39,409 bases of DNA from Myxococcales bacterium (GTDB lineage Bacteria > Myxococcota > UBA796 > SXON01): assembly GCA_009692585.1 (NCBI GenBank), contig SHYX01000043.1, positions 1 to 39,409 of the forward strand. Reading direction: 5' to 3'. Both the position numbers and the translations under genes were made by a program. Numbering within the stretch: position 1 is the first letter of the stretch; the number at the start of each line of letters is the position of its first letter. This document shows, in pieces, positions 8,348-15,470 of this stretch. Under the pieces are notes generated by a model. The model worked only from the letters and a program-made list of their open reading frames with translations. It was not told where the DNA came from and ran no database searches.

Positions 8348-9304
8348 ATGACCACCACCCGCCCCTCTGCGCTCTGGTCAGCCGCCCTTTTGGGCCTGGG
8401 CTGCTTTCACGGAAAGCCCGAGGACACTGCCGATGGCTGCACGACCGTGCTCGCCAACGCCAACAACTATTCGTGGACGGGAGAGCTGAACATCCCCAAC
8501 TACACCACCGCGGAAAAAGAAGACATCAAGCTGGGCTTCGGGGCGCTCACCGAGGACATGCTCTGCCACACCATGGACCCGGTGGCCGATGTCGACAGCC
8601 TGGGCCTCACCCGCTTTCCCCGCCTCACGCAAAGTGAAATCGCCACCGGACTGACGAACAACTCGCTGCTCCAAGCCAATACCGACGGGTACGTCTCCTG
8701 CGAGCCGGGCGACCTCACCTACTGCATGCTCAGCGACTTCACCTTCGGGGGCACGGACTATGACGTGGTCGGCAGCTACGAGGCGGCGGGTGGCGCCTAT
8801 CTGTTGAGCATCTCCACCGGCTTCGACCCGGGTCAGGGGGCGCTGTTCCTGTTGTTCCTCGACCCCCAGCCCACCAGCACGGTCACCGAGATCGAGATTC
8901 TCCCGACCTGCGACATCGTGGACTACGCCGTGGACATGACGTCCTTGACCCCGGCGGTGATCCCGAACGACTGCCTCACCATCGACTGGTCGGGGCTGAC
9001 GGTGTCCGGCAACGGCGAGCCGCTCTTGCCGGGCAAGCTCGACGAGGTGCTCATCGCCCACTTCGATTCGCTGACGGCGGGGGAGATCGACGATGAGTTC
9101 ACCGACATCGAGCTGCTTGCCGATGAGACGTACACCCTGGAGCTCACCGGCGGCACCACCGCTGATCTGTCCGGCGCCGTGTCGGCTGACGGCACCGCCT
9201 TCGGGGGCTTCACGGCCGAGGGCACCTGGCTCCTGGGGCTGCGGTGCGCGGCGAACTGCACCAACCCCGCGCCGATGTTCATGACCGTCGTTGTGCCGAG
9301 CTAG
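8348..9304 (+). CDS. hypothetical lipoprotein
   Basis: A 318-residue protein starting at ATG 8348 with a lipoprotein signal SAALLGLGCFHGKPEDTADG (lipobox Cys18, then the Asp/Thr-rich stretch common to lipoproteins of this genome). The mature part is acidic with six or more Cys and repeated Thr/Ser-rich strands such as GGTDYDVVGSYEAAGGAYLL and a terminal GTWLLGLRCAANC, suggesting disulphide-stabilised beta domains. I do not recognise a family. The longer open frame upstream overlaps mnmG in antisense and is not coding. It sits 9 bases before a GT-C glycosyltransferase-like gene on the same strand, so they form a likely operon. Confidence 0.7.
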   Translation: MTTTRPSALWSAALLGLGCFHGKPEDTADGCTTVLANANNYSWTGELNIPNYTTAEKEDIKLGFGALTEDMLCHTMDPVADVDSLGLTRFPRLTQSEIATGLTNNSLLQANTDGYVSCEPGDLTYCMLSDFTFGGTDYDVVGSYEAAGGAYLLSISTGFDPGQGALFLLFLDPQPTSTVTEIEILPTCDIVDYAVDMTSLTPAVIPNDCLTIDWSGLTVSGNGEPLLPGKLDEVLIAHFDSLTAGEIDDEFTDIELLADETYTLELTGGTTADLSGAVSADGTAFGGFTAEGTWLLGLRCAANCTNPAPMFMTVVVPS

Positions 9305-9313
9305 GCGCGACTG

Positions 9314-10816
9314 GTGCGGCACCGCTCGCGGTCGCTCCTGCTGGCTGCGCTCTTCGTCGCCACGGCGTGGACGCTCACTCGTCCGGCCGACTTCGACGAG
9401 GTCAACTTCCTGACCCTCGCGCGCGGCGCGGTGCAGGACCTCTGGCGGCCGCACGACATCGCGGTGAACTGGCAGGGCACCACCGAGCCCGCGTTCGGCG
9501 TGCTGAGCAACCCGCCGGGCATCGCCTGGTGGCTGGCGCCGGTGGTGGGGCTCCCGGTGTGGGCTCAACGGCTGTGGATGTTGCCGTGGACCGTCCTTGC
9601 CGCGTGGGGTGCGGGTCGGCTCGGGCAGCGGTTCCTCGGCAACGCCAGGACCGGTGAGGTGTTGGTGCTGACGGCGCCGATCGTGTTGTTGTCGGCGAGC
9701 GCGCTGTCGCCTGATGCGCCCCTGTTGGCGTGTTGTGTGGCCGGGATGGCGGGGTACCTCGACGCGGTGGAACGCGGGGAGCGCGCGTGGCCGTGGGCGC
9801 TCCTGCTCGGGGCGGGCGCGCTGTTCCGGTACAGCGCCGTCGCGTTGTGGCCGCTGGTGCTGTTGTGGCCGCTCCTCCAACGCCGTTCGGTGGTGCCTGC
9901 CCTCGCGGCCGGTGTCCCGCTGGGGTTGCTCGCCGCGCACGATCTGCACGCCTACGGGGAGATTCACCTGTTCGCCATGAGCCGCTTCCAGGCTGTGGCC
10001 AACACCCCGCTCGACTGGGGGCACAAGGCGGTTGCGGCGGTGACGATGCTCGGGGGGGTGGCCGCGCTGCCGGTCTTCAAGTGGCGCAAGGCACATTGGG
10101 TAGCCGCCGCTGTTGGTGCGGTGGCAGCGCTCTCCTGGGGGCCTGTCGCCGGGATCTTCGGCGCGCTGGGCGGCGCCGCGCTGGCGCCGGCGCTGCTGGC
10201 CCTGGGCTCGACGACCGACCCCCGGCCTCGTCCGGACCGACTTTTGTTGACGGCCTGGGTGCTCCTGGGCTTTGTTTTCTTGCTCACGTTGCGCTTCTCT
10301 GCGGCTCGGTACTGGTTGCCGTTTCTGCCGGCGGTGCTCTTGTTGATGCCCAACGACCTGCCGAGGTGGCGTGCGGCGTTGGGGTTGTGCCTCGGGCTCA
10401 CCCTGGCCACCGACGGCGCTTGGCAGGCCCGCGCCACGGCCGGGCTCGCCGAGGGCGCCGCTGCGGTCGCAGCGAAGGGGGGCGGCGCCGGCCGCTTCAC
10501 CGGTCACTGGGGCTGGCAGGGCGTGTTGGAGTCCCGGGGGTGGACGGCGCTGGACGAAGAGGAGGCTGCGGCTCCTGGCGCGCTGGTGGCGGTCCCCAGC
10601 GAGGCGTGGCCGCAGTCGGTGAGCCTGCGGTGCCGCGAGGTACTCTGGGAAGGCGTCGCCAGCGCCCCGTCCGCGCTGGTCCCCCGTGGTTACTCCGGCG
10701 CCGTCGGCGCCAACCTTCACGCCAGTTGGAACGCGGGGCCGCCGCCGATCCGCACCGTCATCCCCTGGTGGTTCGCCGATGATCCGTATGAGCGCGCTCG
10801 GGTCTGTCGGGAGTGA
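9314..10816 (+). CDS. GT-C fold membrane glycosyltransferase, ArnT/PMT-like
   Basis: A 500-residue polytopic membrane protein starting at GTG 9314. The first membrane helix is followed by RPADFDEVNFLTLA, an acidic pair at the position of the catalytic DE motif in the first periplasmic loop of GT-C enzymes (GT39/GT83 and relatives). SPDAPLLA near residue 135 and about ten hydrophobic segments fit this fold, as does the soluble C-terminal part with WGWQGVLESRGW. Such enzymes use polyprenyl-phosphate sugars to glycosylate lipids or proteins on the outer face of the inner membrane. Donor and acceptor cannot be named. Translationally close (9 bases) to the preceding lipoprotein, which may be its partner or substrate. 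Confidence 0.7.
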   Translation: MRHRSRSLLLAALFVATAWTLTRPADFDEVNFLTLARGAVQDLWRPHDIAVNWQGTTEPAFGVLSNPPGIAWWLAPVVGLPVWAQRLWMLPWTVLAAWGAGRLGQRFLGNARTGEVLVLTAPIVLLSASALSPDAPLLACCVAGMAGYLDAVERGERAWPWALLLGAGALFRYSAVALWPLVLLWPLLQRRSVVPALAAGVPLGLLAAHDLHAYGEIHLFAMSRFQAVANTPLDWGHKAVAAVTMLGGVAALPVFKWRKAHWVAAAVGAVAALSWGPVAGIFGALGGAALAPALLALGSTTDPRPRPDRLLLTAWVLLGFVFLLTLRFSAARYWLPFLPAVLLLMPNDLPRWRAALGLCLGLTLATDGAWQARATAGLAEGAAAVAAKGGGAGRFTGHWGWQGVLESRGWTALDEEEAAAPGALVAVPSEAWPQSVSLRCREVLWEGVASAPSALVPRGYSGAVGANLHASWNAGPPPIRTVIPWWFADDPYERARVCRE

Positions 10817-10896
10817 CGGCGGCGGCGGGCGGTACGGGTGGACGGTTGTTTCGTAATCCAATTCTCGGCGCCGGGAGCCGACACGGGCAGAATGAC

Positions 10897-11067
10897 GGGG
10901 GACTCGTCGTCGGTCGCAAAGTCTGGCTCTTCGCCGGCAGCGAGGGCGTCGCCCACGCCGGCGCGGTCATGTTCACCCAGATCGTTGGCGGCGCCATGCA
11001 GGGCATCGACCCGTGGGTGCCCGCTGGTATCCCGGGACTGCTCGGGATTGGACCCCCCGCACGCTGA
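10897..11067 (+). mobile_element. IS66 family transposase, C-terminal remnant
   Basis: The frame from about 10900 reads VVGRKVWLFAGSEGVAHAGAVMF and then IDPWVP, which matches the conserved end of IS66 TnpC transposases (GRKNWLFAGS...AA..YSL...GxDPxxYL). The piece is about 55 residues; the catalytic DDE part, TnpA, TnpB and inverted repeats are absent, and the C-terminus is altered (IPGLLGIGPPAR). It lies between the glycosyltransferase and desaturase genes and marks an old insertion followed by deletion. Confidence 0.75.
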
Positions 11068-11155
11068 GAAGTCGGCCGGCGTGAGCGCGGCCTGTGTCCT
11101 GGACATCGCACGTTGGGCCCGTACCGCATAGGGATCGGCGCTTCCAGGCTGACGC

Positions 11156-12337
11156 TTGCCCGACGTGCTCCCCGACCTCGACTACGGCCAGTTCGCGCGG
11201 GAGTTGGACGAACTTCGTGTGGATGTGGAGGCGGAGGTCGCGGCCGAAGCGCACGCCCACCTCCGGGCGCAGTCGCGATGGGCGACGGCGTTCACCCTCT
11301 TCGGCTACGCCACCGCCTGGATTGCTCCGAACCCGCTCTCCGCTCTGTCGTTGTCGTTGGGCATGACGGCACGCTGGACCATCGTGGCCCACCACACCTC
11401 ACACCGGGCGCTCGATCGACTGCCGGGTGTGCCCGTCGCCGAGACGAGCCGGGGCTTCGCCAAGGGGCTCCGCCGTTGGTTCGACTGGCTCGACTGGCTC
11501 GATCCGGCAGCGTGGGACTACGAGCACAACAAGCTCCACCACTACCACACTGGGGAATTGTCCGACCCGGACCTGGTGGAGGAACAGGTGGCCCGCATCC
11601 GGCAGAGCCGCGCGCCAACGTGGGTGAAGGTGCTCGTCGTGTCGGCGTACGCGTTCACGTGGAAATTTGTCTACTACGCGCCGAACACCCACGCGCTCCT
11701 GCGTCGGGAGCGGCAGCGCAAGGCGGCGCGGCTCCCGCCTCTTGCTGCGGGCGTACACACCGACGTCGATCTCGTGCGCACCTGGAGCCCCTTCAATCCC
11801 GATGGGCTGGCTTTCTGGCGCGAGGTTGCGGGGCCGTACATCTTCCTGCGACTGGGGCTGCTTCCCGCCCTTTTCCTTCCCCTGGGTGCATGGGCCGCGT
11901 TCTCCGTCGTGCTGAACACGGTGTTCGCAGAATTGCTGACGGGCATCCACACTTTCGTGGTGGTCGTCCCGAATCACGCGGGCGACGACATGCACCGCTT
12001 CGATCGTCCGCCCACCGACCGGGCCGAGTTCTACGTCCGCCAGGTGCTCGGGTCGGTCAACTTCCGCACCGGCGGCGGCGTGAACGACTTCCTCCACGGC
12101 TTCCTCAACTACCAGATCGAGCACCACCTCTGGCCCGATCTGCCGCCGCTTGCCTATGTTCGGGTGGCGCCGCGGGTGCGCGAGTTGTGTGCCCGTCACG
12201 GCGTGCCCTATGTGCAGGAGGGTGTGTTCACCCGTGTGGGTAGATTGCTCGACATCATGACCGGGAAGACGTCGATGATCGTCAGCGAAACCCGCGGAAA
12301 GCACGACCGCGAGGCGCTGGCGCAGTCGGCCAAGTAG
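11156..12337 (+). CDS. membrane fatty acid desaturase
   Basis: A 393-residue membrane di-iron desaturase. The three His boxes are visible: AHHTSHR (about residue 78-84), EHNKLHHYHT (about 123-132) and QIEHHLW near residue 322. Membrane stretches lie at about 45-70 and 225-265. The enzyme introduces a double bond (or hydroxyl) into acyl chains using O2 and an electron donor; regioselectivity cannot be read from the sequence. The annotated start is TTG (11156-11158) giving MPDVLPDLDY; GTG at 11165 is an alternative. No ferredoxin or cytochrome b5 gene is adjacent. The gene follows an IS66 scrap and borders the accessory stretch to the right. Confidence 0.9.
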   Translation: MPDVLPDLDYGQFARELDELRVDVEAEVAAEAHAHLRAQSRWATAFTLFGYATAWIAPNPLSALSLSLGMTARWTIVAHHTSHRALDRLPGVPVAETSRGFAKGLRRWFDWLDWLDPAAWDYEHNKLHHYHTGELSDPDLVEEQVARIRQSRAPTWVKVLVVSAYAFTWKFVYYAPNTHALLRRERQRKAARLPPLAAGVHTDVDLVRTWSPFNPDGLAFWREVAGPYIFLRLGLLPALFLPLGAWAAFSVVLNTVFAELLTGIHTFVVVVPNHAGDDMHRFDRPPTDRAEFYVRQVLGSVNFRTGGGVNDFLHGFLNYQIEHHLWPDLPPLAYVRVAPRVRELCARHGVPYVQEGVFTRVGRLLDIMTGKTSMIVSETRGKHDREALAQSAK

Positions 12338-12711
12338 CAGCGACGGGGTGAGCCCCCGCCCTGCCCCCGGCGGCGCTGTCTCTGCCGGAGGTGGCAGTCG
12401 GACCAGGAGTCCCAGATATGTCGACGAGGGGTTGTGGCAGGCGGGTGCGTGACGCGGTGGAGGCGCGGGCGTGCCGCGGGCCCCTGATCGATACACCTTG
12501 GAGGACTCCATGCCTGATGCCGACACCGAGCCCGGCCCTCGGGCGTCCGCGCTAGAGTTGCGCGATGCCGCGTAGGCCGTCCGATTCTGGTCGCTTCTTC
12601 CCCCTCACCGACTGGCTCGGTGCCGAGGCGTTGCAGCGCGGGTCGCTCGAACAGGTCGAGCGCCCAGAGGCTCAGATGTCGCAACTTCGGTCGGAAGGCA
12701 GGGCGCAGGCG
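12338..12711 (+). other. gene-poor stretch with a 21-codon ORF behind a strong ribosome site
   Basis: About 370 bases without a convincing gene. At 12500-12504 there is a perfect GGAGG, five bases before ATG 12510, which opens a frame of only 21 codons (MPDADTEPGPRASALELRDA) ending with TAG at 12573-12575. The quality of the start signal suggests a real gene start whose body was lost or frame-shifted. A longer frame through 12565-12711 continues into the next lipoprotein gene but reads unlike protein before its own ATG. Confidence 0.35.
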
Positions 12712-12984
12712 ATGAGTCGCGGAGCCGGACGCGAAGCTTGGAGAGCGTATCTGGCAATTGCCCTTGGCGCGTGTGCGCTCATGTGGGCGTGCGACTCTGG
12801 CGGCGATCCGAGCGCTGAGGAATGCGTGCCGACGTTCGGTGATCACTGCGACTGCGACCCGAAGTGCATGTCGCAGGACGAGCTTGATGCCATTCTGCGG
12901 GGCGGGGTGTGCGACCTCGACTGTGGCGATCCCGATTGGTCCTGCGACGTCGAGGCGGGGGAATGCACAGTAGTTTCGGAGTAG
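12712..12984 (+). CDS. small Cys-rich lipoprotein, hypothetical
   Basis: A 90-residue protein from ATG 12712. Residues 1-24 form an export signal with an Arg-rich start and a hydrophobic stretch ending ACALMWAC, the last Cys (about 24) acting as lipobox. The mature part is short, acidic and rich in Cys: EECVPTFGDHCDCDPKC, then GGVCDLDCGDPDWSCDV and GECTVV. Eight or more Cys suggest a disulphide-knotted or metal-binding mini-domain. Not recognised. An in-frame start at 12565 would add 49 residues without a signal and is less likely. Sits in the accessory stretch ahead of the recombinase. Confidence 0.55.
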   Translation: MSRGAGREAWRAYLAIALGACALMWACDSGGDPSAEECVPTFGDHCDCDPKCMSQDELDAILRGGVCDLDCGDPDWSCDVEAGECTVVSE

Positions 12985-13034
12985 AGGGCGGCCCGGGTTG
13001 CGGTGGGGGCCACGAACGGCGGAGGCGTTGATTC

Positions 13035-13169
13035 ATGGCTGGCAAGAACACTCTGCGGCCTGCGTTCACGGGCGGCTCCTGGGTTCCGGTCGCTGGCCGG
13101 CTCGCGCGGACTCCGCGCACGGCGTCGTCATGGACGGGGTGGAGTACACGTCTGGGTGGACGGATGTGA
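13035..13169 (+). other. short ORF with ribosome site, possible gene fragment
   Basis: GGAGG at 13021-13025 precedes ATG 13035 by nine bases and opens a 44-codon frame (begins MAGKNTLRPAFTGGSWVPVA) ending in TGA at 13167-13169. It matches nothing I recognise and may be the start of a broken gene. The rest of 12985-13244 holds no better candidate. Confidence 0.25.
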
Positions 13170-13244
13170 CGGCTGGCGGGGTCTGGAAGGATTTCACCCG
13201 CCACCCACAGCACCAGTCGGAAGTGGGCCGTCACGATCGACGCC

Positions 13245-13601
13245 GTGCTCCGCGTCGCAGGCTTCGACGGCTTCCTCTCCAACTTCGCCGACTCCGAGCA
13301 CGCCTTCGACCCCGACTACGAGCTGCTCGTCGAGGTGTGCGCCGCCCACCACGCGGACGATCCCCGGACCGCCGCCGAGTGGGCGTCCGTGCTCGTCGGG
13401 GGCGTCCTGGAGGAGAAGCTCACCGACGGCCGCGGCAACGCCAAGCCCGCCCGCGGGCAGGCGACGATCGTGGGCCAGCTCTTCGGGGCGTACCTCGACG
13501 GCACGACCACGTTCACGGTCGGGGAGGCGCGGTTCCGGGTCCGTCGCGACGTGCCGCGCAAAGGTCACCCGCCGGTCTACTGCTTCGAACCTGCCGAGTA
13601 G
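13245..13601 (+). CDS. hypothetical protein upstream of recombinase
   Basis: A 118-residue protein from GTG 13245, compact and acidic at its N-terminal half (GFDGFLSNFADSEHAFDPDYELL) with a basic, beta-rich end (FTVGEARFRVRRDVPRKGHPPVY). The frame is open upstream for about 45 more bases with coding-like residues (SRKWAVTIDA) but no standard start there, so the true N-terminus is uncertain. No family recognised. It lies 114 bases before the serine recombinase on the same strand and may belong to the same mobile element. No signal peptide or membrane segment. Confidence 0.45.
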   Translation: MLRVAGFDGFLSNFADSEHAFDPDYELLVEVCAAHHADDPRTAAEWASVLVGGVLEEKLTDGRGNAKPARGQATIVGQLFGAYLDGTTTFTVGEARFRVRRDVPRKGHPPVYCFEPAE

Positions 13602-13715
13602 CCGGTTCACGCGACGGTCGCGACGATTCTTCATCCCGGGGCTTCCCAGCCCGCCGAGATTATGTCAACTTGAACCTGCCCTATCCATGCCCGCCTCGCC
13701 CGAGGCTAACACACC

Positions 13716-15332
13716 ATGCACTACAACACCCGCGACCGCACCCCCAAGAAGCCCGTCGTCGCCGAGCCGCTGCCGCCGGCCCGCCGCCCCGCCGTGCTCT
13801 ACGCGCGCGTCTCGTCGCGTGACCAGGAGCGCGAGGGCTTCTCGATCCCCGCGCAGCAGAAGAGCATCCACGAGTACGCCGCCGCCCACGGCTTCTCCAT
13901 CGTCGAGGAGTTCATCGACGTCGAGACCGCCAAGAAGTCCGGGCGCACCAACTTCAGGAAGATGCTCGCCTACGTCCGCAAGCGCCGCGGGCACCCGCCG
14001 GTGGTGCTCGTCGAGAAGACGGACCGCCTGTACCGGAATCTGAAGGACTGGGTCATCGTGGACGAGATGAAGACCGAGATCCACCTCGTGAAGGAGAACG
14101 TGGTGATCTCCGAGGAGTCACGGTCCTCCGAGAAGTTCATGCACGGCATCAAGGTGCTGATGGCCAAGAATTACGTGGACAATCTCTCGGAGGAGGTCAA
14201 GAAGGGGATGTACATGAAGGCGGAGGAAGGCCATTGGCCGAGCCGCGCCCCCTTCGGGTACCTGAACCGTCGCGACGGCGACAAGAGCTACATCGTCCCC
14301 GACCCCGAGCGGGCCCTGATGGTCCGCAACCTCTTCGAGATGTACGACAAGGGCGGGCACTCCATCGACGACCTCGCGAAGTACGCCCATTCCTTCGGTC
14401 TGACGGGGCGGCTCGGCGGGAAGCTGATCGCCGGCCAGATCCACATCATCCTCCGCAACCCCATCTACGCAGGCCAGTTCCGGTTTGGCGGCACCCTGTA
14501 CCGGAGCAAGGATCCCGTGCTCGTCGGCCGCGATGTCTGGGAGCGCGTGCAGGCCCGCCTCGACGGCTTCCCCGACACCCGACCCGGCCCCCGCAACTTC
14601 GTCTACCAGGGCCTCATGACGTGCGGCGGCTGCGGGGCCGCGATCACCGCCGAGCAGAAGAAGGGGAAGTACACCTACTACCGGTGCGCCCAACTCTGCG
14701 AGGCCAACCAGTACGTCCGCGAGGAGCGCATCACCGAGCTACTCGCCGTCACCGTCGTCCGTGCCCTCCAACTCGACCCGGAGAAGCTCGCCTTCGCCGC
14801 GAACGTGCTGAAGACCGCTAGGGTCGATGTGGCGCGCGAGACCGAGGTGCGCCTCGCCGACGCCCGCGCCCGATACGACCGACTCAAGCGCCTGCTCGAC
14901 AAGGCGTACGAGGACAAGCTGGAGGGCCGCATCGACGACGCCTTCTTCGCCCGCAAGCGCCTGGAGTGGGAGGAAGGGATGAACAGCGCCCACGAGGACG
15001 TGGCTCGCTACACCCGCGCCGACCTCAAGGTGATGGACGTGGCCCTGGAGGTGTTAGAACTCGTAAGTTCGGCGTACGAGGCGTTCATTCGTAAAGAGCC
15101 GTCGCAACAGCGCGCCCTGCTCAATCTGCTCCTTTCGAACTGCGAATTGCGATCGGGCACTCTCACGCCGACCTACCGCAAACCCTTCGATGCACTCGCC
15201 GAATTCGCAAGCGACAAAAACAGTGACGGCGCAGAATCCGTGACTCCGGACCTGCGCCATCAAGTATGGTCGGGGCGACAGGATTCGAACCTGCGACCTC
15301 CTGGTCCCGAACCAGGCGCTCTACCAGGCTGA
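13716..15332 (+). CDS. large serine recombinase (site-specific integrase)
   Basis: 538 codons. Order: resolvase catalytic domain (about 26-170) with YARVSSRDQEREG holding the nucleophilic Ser and EKTDRLYRN holding a catalytic Arg; recombinase domain (about 185-290, FGYLNRRDGDK...LRNPIYAGQFRFGG); zinc ribbon with CGGCGAAI...YYRC...C (about 305-340); long coiled-coil (about 375-445). This is the architecture of phage/ICE integrases that join attP and attB. The last 20 or so residues (from WSGRQDSNLRPP) are simply the antisense translation of tRNA-Pro, and the stop lies inside that tRNA. The true protein end was therefore probably replaced when the element recombined into the tRNA gene or was partly deleted. 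Codons after about 15040 are visibly less GC-rich than the rest. Confidence 0.9.
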   Translation: MHYNTRDRTPKKPVVAEPLPPARRPAVLYARVSSRDQEREGFSIPAQQKSIHEYAAAHGFSIVEEFIDVETAKKSGRTNFRKMLAYVRKRRGHPPVVLVEKTDRLYRNLKDWVIVDEMKTEIHLVKENVVISEESRSSEKFMHGIKVLMAKNYVDNLSEEVKKGMYMKAEEGHWPSRAPFGYLNRRDGDKSYIVPDPERALMVRNLFEMYDKGGHSIDDLAKYAHSFGLTGRLGGKLIAGQIHIILRNPIYAGQFRFGGTLYRSKDPVLVGRDVWERVQARLDGFPDTRPGPRNFVYQGLMTCGGCGAAITAEQKKGKYTYYRCAQLCEANQYVREERITELLAVTVVRALQLDPEKLAFAANVLKTARVDVARETEVRLADARARYDRLKRLLDKAYEDKLEGRIDDAFFARKRLEWEEGMNSAHEDVARYTRADLKVMDVALEVLELVSSAYEAFIRKEPSQQRALLNLLLSNCELRSGTLTPTYRKPFDALAEFASDKNSDGAESVTPDLRHQVWSGRQDSNLRPPGPEPGALPG

Positions 15333-15343
15333 GCTACGCCCCG
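15267..15343 (-). tRNA. tRNA-Pro (anticodon CGG)
   Basis: On the minus strand a complete 77-base tRNA: acceptor CGGGGCG pairing with CGCCCCG, discriminator A, genomically encoded CCA (15267-15269), D-arm with AGCTCAGCCTGGTAGAGC, anticodon arm CCTGG-TTCGGGA-CCAGG and T-arm with GGTTCGAATCC. Loop bases place CGG at 34-36, reading proline codon CCG. The 3' end faces the serine recombinase gene, whose last codons run through the tRNA in antisense. Confidence 0.95.
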
Positions 15344-15397
15344 CGTCGCGCCGCATCTACTCCCCGTGCCCCTGCCCGTCAAGCGGCGCACCGAATA

Positions 15398-15421
15398 GAC
15401 GGCGGCGATTACGCCGCCGTC
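15398..15421. other. perfect 10-bp inverted repeat with tetraloop
   Basis: GACGGCGGCG (15398-15407), loop ATTA, then CGCCGCCGTC (15412-15421): a perfect 10-bp stem. It lies 55 bases beyond the 5' end of tRNA-Pro and about 50 bases before the halogenase-like gene. No clear T run follows on either strand, so it could be a weak terminator of an upstream minus-strand transcript, a protein-binding palindrome or a repeat relic. Confidence 0.5.
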
Positions 15422-15470
15422 TCCGCTGGCCGCCGATCCTCGCAATTTCCCTGATGGCGTCGATGTTGCG

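Noticed and set aside
10717..11106. Minus-strand frames over the IS66 scrap
   Set aside because: The plus-strand transposase similarity explains the region; the minus frames have no recognisable content.
13584..15294. Shared TTCGAACCTGC at 13584-13594 and 15284-15294 as att sites of a 1.7-kb element
   Set aside because: The flank left of the first copy shows no tRNA 3' end, and 11 matching bases lie inside a coding end; likely chance.
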